This document shows, piece after piece, positions 1 to 5,061 of a stretch of DNA of 8,621 bases (within the stretch, counting starts at the first letter, position 1; every line of letters starts with the position of its first letter). The notes beneath the pieces are model-generated. The model was not told where the DNA came from. It made no database searches and worked only from the letters and a program-made list of their open reading frames with translations. The position numbers were made by a program, and so were the translations under genes. Source of the DNA: Muribaculaceae bacterium. Lineage in GTDB: Bacteria; Bacteroidota; Bacteroidia; Bacteroidales; Muribaculaceae. The stretch lies in the NCBI GenBank assembly GCA_017962285.1, contig JAGCVR010000223.1, positions 1 through 8,621 on the forward strand, written 5' to 3'.

Positions 1-549
1 GGGGTCGAGAATCGCCAGATAGATATTCTGAAGCTGCGGCATGGTGAATTCCTTTCCAAGCAGACGGAACCCGATTGGCTCGAAGTTGATTCTCTGCTTC
101 AGTCTCTCAAGCGCCGCTTTCACGATCTCTTCATGGTCGAATGCCAACTCCGGCAGATCATCTATCGGGAACCACTCGGCACGACGCGCGTCGTCGCCAC
201 CCTTGATGTCGTAGTTGTCCTTGCTGACCAGGGCAAAAAAGGCAATGGTTATCACACGCTCACGCGGGTCGCGGTTGATGTCTGAAAACGCCTGAAGTTC
301 TTCCAGGTAGATTTCCTTCACATTGGTTTCTTCACGAAGTTCGCGATAGATCGCGTCTTTTGCCGATTTGTCGCTCTGCATCATGAAACCGCCGGGCAGC
401 GCCCACATTCCCACGTATGGCTCCAGGCCGCGCTCAATGAGCAGCACGTTCAGCCGCTCGCCGTCAAAGCCGAACACCACGGCATCGGTAGTTACCGCCG
501 GATGCCAGTAGGGCGACTCCCATTTTCCTGTTGCTTCGTTGAATTTCAT
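1..549 (-). CDS. NrtR-like Nudix hydrolase/regulator with C-terminal winged helix (partial, C-terminus beyond left edge)
   Basis: I translated 183 codons from the ATG at 549 down to the window edge. An N-terminal Nudix domain starts near WHPAVTTDAVVFGFDGERLN. It carries a recognisable Nudix box, LPGGF followed by REL-REET, although the loop between GG and REL is one residue longer than the usual G-x5-E-x7-REU spacing and its first acidic residue is not obvious. After about residue 140 the sequence (FDHEEIVKAALERLKQRINF, then FTMPQLQNIYLAIL) matches the winged-helix part of NrtR/AraR-like Nudix regulators. Family members either hydrolyse ADP-ribose-type nucleotides or bind them as effectors and repress NAD or sugar genes. 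The start lies 24 bases after the stop of the upstream sirtuin gene, with no room for a terminator, so the two are probably one operon. The sirtuin partner (NAD consumption) favours an NAD/ADP-ribose role; this is inference. Whether it is an enzyme, a repressor or both cannot be decided here. Confidence 0.85.
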   Translation of the reverse strand, partial: MKFNEATGKWESPYWHPAVTTDAVVFGFDGERLNVLLIERGLEPYVGMWALPGGFMMQSDKSAKDAIYRELREETNVKEIYLEELQAFSDINRDPRERVITIAFFALVSKDNYDIKGGDDARRAEWFPIDDLPELAFDHEEIVKAALERLKQRINFEPIGFRLLGKEFTMPQLQNIYLAILDP

Positions 550-573
550 TTCACATTATATAATAATCCACAA

Positions 574-1281
574 CTATTTTTTCAAAATCTGCCACAGTTC
601 CTGCACGCCCTCGGTGGCAGGCTTGGCTATCACATTCACAAACGACGGCACGTGAACCGGACGTGGGTCGATGTAGTAAATCGGGGTGTTCTCGCGAGCA
701 TACTGTATAAGCGAGGCCGCGGGATAAACCACGAGCGAAGTTCCTATGATAACCAGCACATCGGCATCCATCACCATGCGGCAGGCAGGCTCAAAATTCG
801 GGACAGCCTCCTCAAAGAACACGATGTGGGGACGAACCGGGTCACCATACGGATCTCTCGTGTTGACCGAGGTAATCAGACCCCTGTCAGTGAGCTGATC
901 GCACGGAAGTGTATAGATCCGCTCCGGGTGTGTTTCCGAACGCATCTTCATCAGTTCTCCCTGCAGGTGCAGCACGCGCGATGATCCGGCACGTTCGTGC
1001 AGGTCATCCACGTTCTGGGTGATTATCTGCATGTCGAAATCCTGCTCCATCTGCGCCAGGGCAATGTGCGCAGCATTTGGCTTGATATTGTTCACAAGAT
1101 TAGTGCGCATATTGCTGTAGAACTCGTGAATCAATTCACGGTTTTTCAAAAAACCAGTGTGGCTTGCCACCTCCATCACAGGATAGTTTTCCCAAAGTCC
1201 GCCGGCATCGCGATAGGTTGGCATACCGCTTTCTGCACTCACACCTGCACCGGTCGAAACTACTATTCTTCTCATTTCCAT
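574..1281 (-). CDS. Sir2-family protein (CobB-like sirtuin) with the catalytic His replaced by Gln
   Basis: This 235-residue protein has normal sirtuin length. The NAD-binding motif GAGVSAESGMPTYR is at residues 11-24, TQNVDDLH at 88-95, a GTS motif in VLVIIGTSLVVYPA near the last third, and RPHIVFFEEAVP in between. Active sirtuins have His-Gly at the catalytic site (for example VIHMHGEL in E. coli CobB); here the residues are VLHLQGEL, so position 107 is Gln, encoded by CAG. The zinc-binding Cys pairs are also missing; only one Cys is seen in that region (LPC). Members normally remove acyl groups from lysine using NAD. With Gln at this position the deacylation chemistry is doubtful, although NAD or O-acetyl-ADP-ribose binding could persist. 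It is the first gene of an operon with the Nudix gene and is preceded by a clear promoter with two palindromes. The stop is TAG. It is clearly a Sir2 family member; its activity is uncertain. Confidence 0.92.
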   Translation of the reverse strand: MEMRRIVVSTGAGVSAESGMPTYRDAGGLWENYPVMEVASHTGFLKNRELIHEFYSNMRTNLVNNIKPNAAHIALAQMEQDFDMQIITQNVDDLHERAGSSRVLHLQGELMKMRSETHPERIYTLPCDQLTDRGLITSVNTRDPYGDPVRPHIVFFEEAVPNFEPACRMVMDADVLVIIGTSLVVYPAASLIQYARENTPIYYIDPRPVHVPSFVNVIAKPATEGVQELWQILKK

Positions 1282-1320
1282 ATACTTAAACTATTTTTAC
1301 GTTAATACTAAAATCTCTTT

Positions 1321-1335
1321 GTGTAAATTTTACAC
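1321..1335. promoter_or_regulatory. Palindromic operator 1 (over the transcription start)
   Basis: GTGTAAATTTTACAC has two perfect 7-base arms around one central base. It lies immediately downstream of the -7 box of the sirtuin promoter, over the expected start site, which is a repression position. The Nudix protein of the same operon is the natural candidate ligand because NrtR-type regulators bind palindromes and often regulate themselves. The assignment of the regulator is inference. Confidence 0.65.
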
Positions 1336-1336
1336 T

Positions 1337-1367
1337 GCAAAGTTACGAACAATTTTTTAATCTGCAA
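1337..1367 (-). promoter_or_regulatory. Promoter of the sirtuin-Nudix operon
   Basis: On the minus strand TTG (1365-1367), 19 bases, then TAACTTTGC (1345-1337) form an almost ideal Bacteroidetes -33/-7 promoter (TTTG, about 19-21 bases, TAnnTTTG). The start site would fall near 1328-1332, giving a leader of roughly 50 bases before the sirtuin ATG. No Shine-Dalgarno sequence is visible, as usual for this phylum. Confidence 0.8.
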
Positions 1368-1373
1368 TTTTTT

Positions 1374-1390
1374 TGTGTAATTTTTACACA
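1374..1390. promoter_or_regulatory. Palindromic operator 2 (upstream of the -33 element)
   Basis: TGTGTAATTTTTACACA has perfect 7-base arms around TTT. Its 15-base core differs from operator 1 at a single base. It sits just upstream of the -33 element, with its centre 54 bases, about five helical turns, from the centre of operator 1. The promoter is therefore bracketed by two copies on the same DNA face, an arrangement suited to cooperative binding or a small loop. Confidence 0.65.
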
Positions 1391-1800
1391 TTTTGCAAAA
1401 TTTTTTTTGCGGTCATAAAGCACAAACACGCCAAAGCCAAGTATCCATTGGCCATCCCCACAATTCTGTCACCCCCGAAAAAAATCCAAAAAATTTTATT
1501 CGAGACGAATTTAACTGTCGGTTTCTCCAATTGCCGAAACTTTGCAAAAAGTTGAAAACATTGTTCGATAAACAATATCACAATATAACAGGTGTTAATT
1601 CGCCATTTTTAAGTTGCTATGAACCAACAAAATATAATTAACCCAAAAACCGTACACCAATTATTGCATTGATAATGAGAGAATTATCACACCCATTGAA
1701 TACCATTTTTTGATATTGACGGAATTTGGAGTTAAATTTAATTTTGTTGTGATTTGCGAATTAGGTCAAGACAATAGCCGTGATTATTTAAATATATGTT
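1391..1800. other. Long AT-rich intergenic region without a supported gene
   Basis: About 400 bases between the upstream sirtuin operator and the DUF1848 promoter. Short open frames here have low-complexity or unconvincing translations and overlap on both strands, so I call none of them. The only structures I see are a 7-base inverted repeat, TGATAAT/ATTATCA with a 6-base spacer (1670-1689), and a short ATTGTT/AACAAT inverted repeat near 1560-1576. Either could be a weak operator or chance in AT-rich DNA. Confidence 0.5.
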
Positions 1801-1809
1801 TAACTTTGC
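1801..1809 (+). promoter_or_regulatory. -7 element of the DUF1848 gene
   Basis: TAACTTTGC is a perfect Bacteroidetes -7 box placed only 9 bases before the ATG at 1819. Transcription would begin within a few bases of the start codon, so the mRNA is leaderless or nearly so. No good TTTG is seen 19-21 bases upstream, so the -33 element is weak or absent. Confidence 0.6.
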
Positions 1810-1818
1810 AGTAAAATC

Positions 1819-2604
1819 ATGAGGCACAATAAAACTCATATCATTACCAAACATGGTGCGGAGGTTGAGGCTCAAGCACCGGTGATTGTATCGGCGAGTC
1901 GAGCAACCGATGTGCCAGCTTTCTATTGTGAATGGTTCTTCAACCGGCTGGAAGCTGGCTACGCAAGGTGGCGCAACCCATTCAATGGCGTTGACAGTTA
2001 TGTCTCATTCCTAAACACTCGTTTCATCGTGTTCTGGTCAAAAAATCCAGCTCCCTTGTTGCCATATCTGCATGGTCTTAAAGAGCGTGGAATCGGTTGT
2101 TATATCCAATTCACACTCAATGATTATGAAAAAGAAGGATTAGAGCCAAATGTCCCATCGCTTGACAAACGAATTGAAACGTTCAAGCGATTGGTCGATG
2201 CACTTGGATTGGGTTCTGTCGTTTGGCGATTTGACCCACTGGTTCTAACCGACCGAATTGGGATAGACGATTTGCTTGAAAAGATTGAAAACATCGCCCG
2301 CAGACTACAAGGATACACCGAGAAACTCGTTTTCAGTTTTGCCGACATCGCGACATACCGAAAGGTTGCACACAACCTACAGGCATCAGGCGTGAATTAT
2401 CAAGAATGGGATGAGTCTGCAATGACCGATTTTGCCTCGCAACTTGCTGAGATTAACTCAAAACGATGGAATTACGTCCTGGCCACTTGCTCAGAAAGCA
2501 TTTCGTTAGAGCAGTTCGGCATTGAGCACAATCGTTGCATCGACCCCGAACTGATAGCACGTATCAGCCCAAAAGACGCAATTATTGCAAAACTTTCTGT
2601 ATAA
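1819..2604 (+). CDS. DUF1848 family protein, N-terminal part (frame broken before the Cys cluster)
   Basis: The 261 residues match the body of DUF1848 proteins, a family of unknown biochemical function. Recognisable segments in order are [20 protein letters not shown] near the start, [58 protein letters not shown] and [16 protein letters not shown]. The family normally continues for about 50 more residues into a conserved C-terminal Cys region. Here the frame stops at TAA after [13 protein letters not shown], while the missing C-terminus is encoded in the +1 frame (next entry). The gene is therefore frameshifted somewhere in about 2570-2604, by real mutation or sequencing error. The N-terminal start is supported because the preceding -7 box is close and the first 20 residues look like those of relatives. 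The product as read would lack the cluster-binding end. Confidence 0.85.
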   Translation: MRHNKTHIITKHGAEVEAQAPVIVSASRATDVPAFYCEWFFNRLEAGYARWRNPFNGVDSYVSFLNTRFIVFWSKNPAPLLPYLHGLKERGIGCYIQFTLNDYEKEGLEPNVPSLDKRIETFKRLVDALGLGSVVWRFDPLVLTDRIGIDDLLEKIENIARRLQGYTEKLVFSFADIATYRKVAHNLQASGVNYQEWDESAMTDFASQLAEINSKRWNYVLATCSESISLEQFGIEHNRCIDPELIARISPKDAIIAKLSV

Positions 2605-2605
2605 T

Positions 2606-2776
2606 GCAAAACGTGACACAGGTCAACGAAAGTGTTGTGGGTGCATACTTTCAAAGGATATTGGAGTCTATGACACCTGCGCTCACGGATGCAAATATTG
2701 CTATGCCAACACCTCACCAACTTCGGCGGCACATAATCTTAGCCGACACAATCCGTTGTCAGAATCCATCATTTAA
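2606..2776 (+). pseudogene. Displaced C-terminal part of the DUF1848 gene (Cys cluster)
   Basis: This segment reads [20 protein letters not shown], then [17 protein letters not shown], and ends NPLSESII, which is the typical C-terminal end of DUF1848 proteins. It contains C-x3-C-x2-C in CAHGCKYC, the spacing of radical-SAM iron-sulfur ligands, plus a CCGC group. It is in the +1 frame relative to the upstream part and overlaps its end (the open frame begins before 2585), so it is not a separate gene. A single-base change between about 2570 and 2604 would restore a protein of about 318 residues. Confidence 0.8.
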
Positions 2777-2787
2777 TCTTAAACACC

Positions 2788-3060
2788 ATGAAAAACACAC
2801 AACAATTACAACCCTATTTCAATGATGTTCTTATGCAAGCCAAAGCAAGGATTGCTCAAATGAATGAACAATCCAAAGCCAAACTCAAAGAACAACTCGA
2901 ACACGGAACAGCGCAAGTCAAATCAAGTCACGTACTTGACATGTATCTTTGTGAATATGGCTCAATCCATCAAGCAAAACTGGAACTCGCTTTTGAGCAT
3001 ATCCCTAATGAACAACCAAAGTTCCGTTGCCACAAGAAAGCGACAACGGAACTTAATTAA
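2788..3060 (+). CDS. Small hypothetical protein, 90 residues
   Basis: I do not recognise this protein. It begins with ATG 11 bases after the DUF1848 stop, on the same strand, so it is probably co-transcribed. The first 45 residues are rich in Gln, Lys, Ala and Glu and look helical (QAKARIAQMNEQSKAKLKEQ). The rest contains HVLDMYLCEYGSIHQAKLEL and a basic end. It has two Cys, no signal peptide and no membrane segment. The residue usage looks protein-like, but with no known relative I can only call it a likely gene. Function unknown. Confidence 0.5.
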   Translation: MKNTQQLQPYFNDVLMQAKARIAQMNEQSKAKLKEQLEHGTAQVKSSHVLDMYLCEYGSIHQAKLELAFEHIPNEQPKFRCHKKATTELN

Positions 3061-3140
3061 AGGTTGGCAACATCACTCAATGAAATGACATCGTAACACA
3101 TCCAAATTATAAACTGGGTGTGGTCACTAGCCTAAAAAGT

Positions 3141-3177
3141 CAAAAAAACGAGAAGCAGACTTATACGGTCTGCTTCT
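3141..3177 (-). terminator. Intrinsic terminator of tRNA-Gln
   Basis: The inverted repeat AGAAGCAGAC / GTCTGCTTCT (10 perfect pairs, 7-base loop, 3151-3177) is followed on the minus strand by CG and seven T (3148-3142). It lies 3 bases after the CCA end of tRNA-Gln, so it ends that transcript. Confidence 0.85.
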
Positions 3178-3180
3178 GTT

Positions 3181-3254
3181 TGGTTGTCCTACCCGGACTC
3201 GAACCAGGAAATGCGGCACCAAAAACCGTTGTGTTACCATTACACTATAGGACA
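3181..3254 (-). tRNA. tRNA-Gln (anticodon UUG)
   Basis: On the minus strand there is a full cloverleaf: acceptor TGTCCTA/TAGGACA, D-arm GTGT-AATGGTA-ACAC, anticodon loop TTTTGGT with anticodon TTG (3220-3222), T-arm CCTGG-TTCGAGT-CCGGG, discriminator A and an encoded CCA (3183-3181). The outermost pair of the anticodon stem is an A/C mismatch, otherwise it is normal. It has its own promoter and terminator and is thus a single-gene unit reading CAA/CAG. Confidence 0.95.
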
Positions 3255-3293
3255 ATCCTGCATGAGATTGCAACTCATCGTCGCAATTGCGGT

Positions 3294-3326
3294 GCAAAGT
3301 TAATAAAAATCTTTCGAGTTGTGCAA
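3294..3326 (-). promoter_or_regulatory. Promoter of tRNA-Gln
   Basis: On the minus strand TTG (3326-3324), 21 bases, then TAACTTTGC (3302-3294) match the Bacteroidetes promoter. The leader to the tRNA holds a CGCAATTGCG palindrome and a small ATGAG/CTCAT hairpin, both removable by RNase P. Confidence 0.75.
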
Positions 3327-3368
3327 GTTTTCGCTCAAACTTTTGAAACCCGAAAATTGCGAAAGCTT

Positions 3369-3399
3369 AAAAACCGCATTTGAACGTCAAAGGCGCGGT
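3369..3399 (-). terminator. Probable terminator of the RNase III-like gene
   Basis: On the minus strand ACCGC and TTTGA pair with TCAAA and GCGGT (an interrupted 10-pair hairpin with internal bulge, 3399-3373), followed by a T run at 3373-3369. It lies about 50 bases after the stop of the RNase III-like gene and before the tRNA-Gln promoter, as expected for the end of the upstream unit. Confidence 0.55.
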
Positions 3400-3447
3400 G
3401 CGAAATACCGATAACGCCCACTTTCCCTATATCCAGCACCGAGCTGC

Positions 3448-4446
3448 TCATTTATTCTTCTCCGCGAGGTGTTGTCTTTTTGATGAGCCTGTGGATTGTG
3501 CTTGTTTCTCGGCTTTGGCTGCTGCCTTAGCCGCATTCTCTGCCTTACGTTTCTTGGCTTCCGCATGAATTTTTCTCATCTTTGCCTCCCGAATCTTTGC
3601 CTCTGCTTTTCGTTGAAGACGCCGTTCTTCCCTTAAAGCCTTCTTCTGTGCCTCACGATCTTCCACCTCGGCCTTGCGCCGAGCCTTTTTTTCTTCAATT
3701 TGTGCACGGACCCGTGCCTGATATTCGGGGTTGGAAAGCAATGCCCTCCGATGAGGCTCCGCCAGCATGTCGAGCGCCAGTTTTGCCGCCTTGGTGCGGG
3801 CATATCGCCAACTCTTGCTCACTCCCTCACACAGCACCGTGCCGTCGGAGAGCACCGCCTTTGCCCGATGAAGGTTTTCATCGGTAGTTTCCATTACGAG
3901 TGAGAGGCGACGGCCGTCGGTATGCCGGACTATATCGTCGGCTTGCGCCAGCAAGTCGCGGTTGCGCTTGCGATGAGTGAAGAAGTGCTTTGTATCTTTA
4001 TTAATAATGTATTCCGAGATGAACCAGTTGCGGGAGTTCTCGTCGAGCGTGCTCACATAACCGAAGACGGCATAGAAAAAAATGTGCTTGTGCTTTCCGA
4101 TGTCGAACTTTTCGCCGGCACACACAAACTGCCGCAACTGCCACTCATCGAACAGTTTTTCAAGCCGCTCCTGCTTGAACAAATTGCCGAGCACATGCTG
4201 CAATCGGGTGCCATCGCCAGAGTAATATCGGTAAAGAACCTCGCCTACCTGTCCCTTGAAGACAAACATACCGGCAAATACATATCGGCTGTTACCCCTT
4301 CCTTCCTGCGCATAGAATGAGCTGTGAGTCAACACGGGTCGGAGCTGCGCTCGTGAGAATAATTTGCGCAGGTCGCCGAACAAGGGCGTTTCCCCCGCCT
4401 TAAACTTGTCTTTAGGGATGGGCTGCTGATGCAACGTTTCTTCCAT
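3448..4446 (-). CDS. Degenerate RNase III-fold protein with dsRNA-binding domain and long basic coiled tail
   Basis: I read three parts in the 332 residues. Residues about 24-148 resemble an RNase III domain: LRPVLTHSSF matches the conserved LTHRS region, and GNSRYVFAGM (51-60) aligns with the signature HNERLEFLGD. The catalytic Glu, Glu and Asp are replaced by Ser53, Val56 and Met60. The later ADxxEALIG motif is also lost (HIFFYAVFGYV). Residues about 163-228 resemble a dsRBD, ending in GTVLCEGVSKSWRYARTKAA with the usual G-x-SK and A-x-x-AA pattern. Residues about 240-332 are a Lys/Arg/Ala/Glu-rich coiled region. The likely role is RNA binding without cleavage; substrate unknown. It is not the housekeeping rnc. 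The ATG is about 16 bases after a UCA-anticodon tRNA on the same strand, with no separate promoter between them, so the mRNA is probably released from a tRNA precursor. There is no Shine-Dalgarno. The stop is TGA. Confidence 0.75.
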   Translation of the reverse strand: MEETLHQQPIPKDKFKAGETPLFGDLRKLFSRAQLRPVLTHSSFYAQEGRGNSRYVFAGMFVFKGQVGEVLYRYYSGDGTRLQHVLGNLFKQERLEKLFDEWQLRQFVCAGEKFDIGKHKHIFFYAVFGYVSTLDENSRNWFISEYIINKDTKHFFTHRKRNRDLLAQADDIVRHTDGRRLSLVMETTDENLHRAKAVLSDGTVLCEGVSKSWRYARTKAAKLALDMLAEPHRRALLSNPEYQARVRAQIEEKKARRKAEVEDREAQKKALREERRLQRKAEAKIREAKMRKIHAEAKKRKAENAAKAAAKAEKQAQSTGSSKRQHLAEKNK

Positions 4447-4462
4447 TCTTATCGTTTTTTTG

Positions 4463-4555
4463 AGCGGGTGACGGGATTCGAACCCGCGCCTGCGTACTGG
4501 ATATACGCCGAATCAAGATCTGAAGTCTTGCGTGCTGCCATTACACTACACCCGC
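4463..4555 (-). tRNA. tRNA with UCA anticodon (UGA decoder), glycine-like body and long variable arm
   Basis: Minus strand, 93 bases: acceptor GCGGGTG/CACCCGC (7 pairs), TA, D-arm GTGT-AATGGCA-GCAC, anticodon stem CAAGA/TCTTG, loop CTTCAGA with anticodon TCA (4523-4521), a 26-base variable region containing the hairpin GCGTA-TATCCAG-TACGC, T-arm GCGGG-TTCGAAT-CCCGT, and discriminator T (4463). CCA is not encoded. The anticodon pairs with UGA. The acceptor GCGGGTG...CACCCGC plus U73 and the TAGTnTAATGG D-arm are those of bacterial tRNA-Gly(UCC), whose identity set includes U73, C2-G71 and C35. It is not a canonical tRNA-Sec: that has an 8-pair acceptor and a 6-pair D-stem. No selA, selB or selD is present. 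The most probable reading is an opal-suppressor tRNA charged with Gly; automated tools may call it Sec or Sup. The RNase III-like gene follows directly. The long variable arm and G37 are unusual for Gly. Confidence 0.85.
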
Positions 4556-4564
4556 AGTTGCCAC

Positions 4565-4595
4565 GCAAAGATGCTGGTGGAGATAATTATGACAT
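4565..4595 (-). promoter_or_regulatory. Probable promoter of the UCA tRNA / RNase III-like unit
   Basis: On the minus strand CATCTTTGC (4573-4565) matches TAnnTTTGC at all but the first base, and ATG 19 bases upstream (4595-4593) matches two of three bases of the -33 TTG. The start site would lie within a few bases of the tRNA 5' end, so the tRNA would have almost no leader. No other promoter is seen before the RNase III-like ATG. Confidence 0.5.
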
Positions 4596-4686
4596 TTTGT
4601 ATAATCTCGGAATAACTAATCCTAATCAAATAAACATCATTTGAATCTCCGTTGGCGGTGAATTAGACAAGGAAGAATATGAGGGC

Positions 4687-5028
4687 TTGGATAAAGAGAG
4701 CATGAGAAAATGCATAAAAGAAAAGAACATTCTTTTATTTGGCTCCGGGGGTAATATAAGAATGGATAATAACGTCTTAAAAAACAGGATCTATCAGGAG
4801 AATTATGATTTACCCAACCAGCACTCAACTTATTCACTTCGTTCTGTTGCCAATGACAAGAATGATAACATTACCGACAGGCATTTAATATTGACCTTTG
4901 GTACAAATAAGGATGGAGATATTGATCAAACCAATGAAATCTACGAGAGCAGCAAGTTCCCTGTCGGCTTCCATTATGATATATTATTTGCAGGTCGCGC
5001 ATTTCCTTTTAAATCACATAATAGTTGA
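4687..5028 (+). CDS. Hypothetical protein segment, 113 residues (AT-rich, ends in TGA)
   Basis: I do not recognise this protein. The frame is open from 4645 (ISVGGELDKEEYEG) to the TGA at 5026; possible starts are TTG 4687 or ATG 4699. It contains KNILLFGSGGNI near the start, a polar middle (NRIYQENYDLPNQHSTYSL), then DRHLILTFGTNKDGDID and KFPVGFHYDILFAGRAFPF. It has no signal peptide, membrane segment or known motif. An open frame this long is unlikely by chance in such AT-rich DNA, so it is or was coding. No promoter or Shine-Dalgarno is visible. It lies in the same frame as the following open segment, separated only by two TGA codons and 30 bases between them, so it may be the N-terminal part of one gene. 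Confidence 0.45.
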   Translation: MDKESMRKCIKEKNILLFGSGGNIRMDNNVLKNRIYQENYDLPNQHSTYSLRSVANDKNDNITDRHLILTFGTNKDGDIDQTNEIYESSKFPVGFHYDILFAGRAFPFKSHNS

Positions 5029-5061
5029 AAAATAACGGGTGAAGGATTAACTAACAACTGA

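Noticed and set aside
502..984. Plus-strand open frame opposite the sirtuin gene
   Set aside because: Antisense shadow of the sirtuin and Nudix genes, with an unconvincing translation.
1373..1641. Short open frames on both strands in the long AT-rich gap
   Set aside because: They overlap one another and the operator/promoter region, and their translations look like random AT-rich DNA.
2570..2604. Programmed +1 frameshift in the DUF1848 gene
   Set aside because: I see no known shift signal such as CTT-TGA or a slippery heptamer followed by a strong hairpin; mutation or error is more likely.
2585..2776. Independent small Cys-rich gene
   Set aside because: Its sequence is the known C-terminal end of DUF1848 proteins, so it is a displaced part of the upstream gene.
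4463..4555. Canonical selenocysteine tRNA (selC)
   Set aside because: The anticodon loop and long variable arm are similar to selC, but the acceptor is 7 pairs, the D-stem 4 pairs with a normal D-loop, the discriminator is U, and the body matches tRNA-Gly. No sel genes are in view.
4429..4644. Separate small plus-strand gene
   Set aside because: Most of it is the complement of the tRNA and of the RNase III-like N-terminus; only the part after 4556 is considered, as a possible start of the composite frame.
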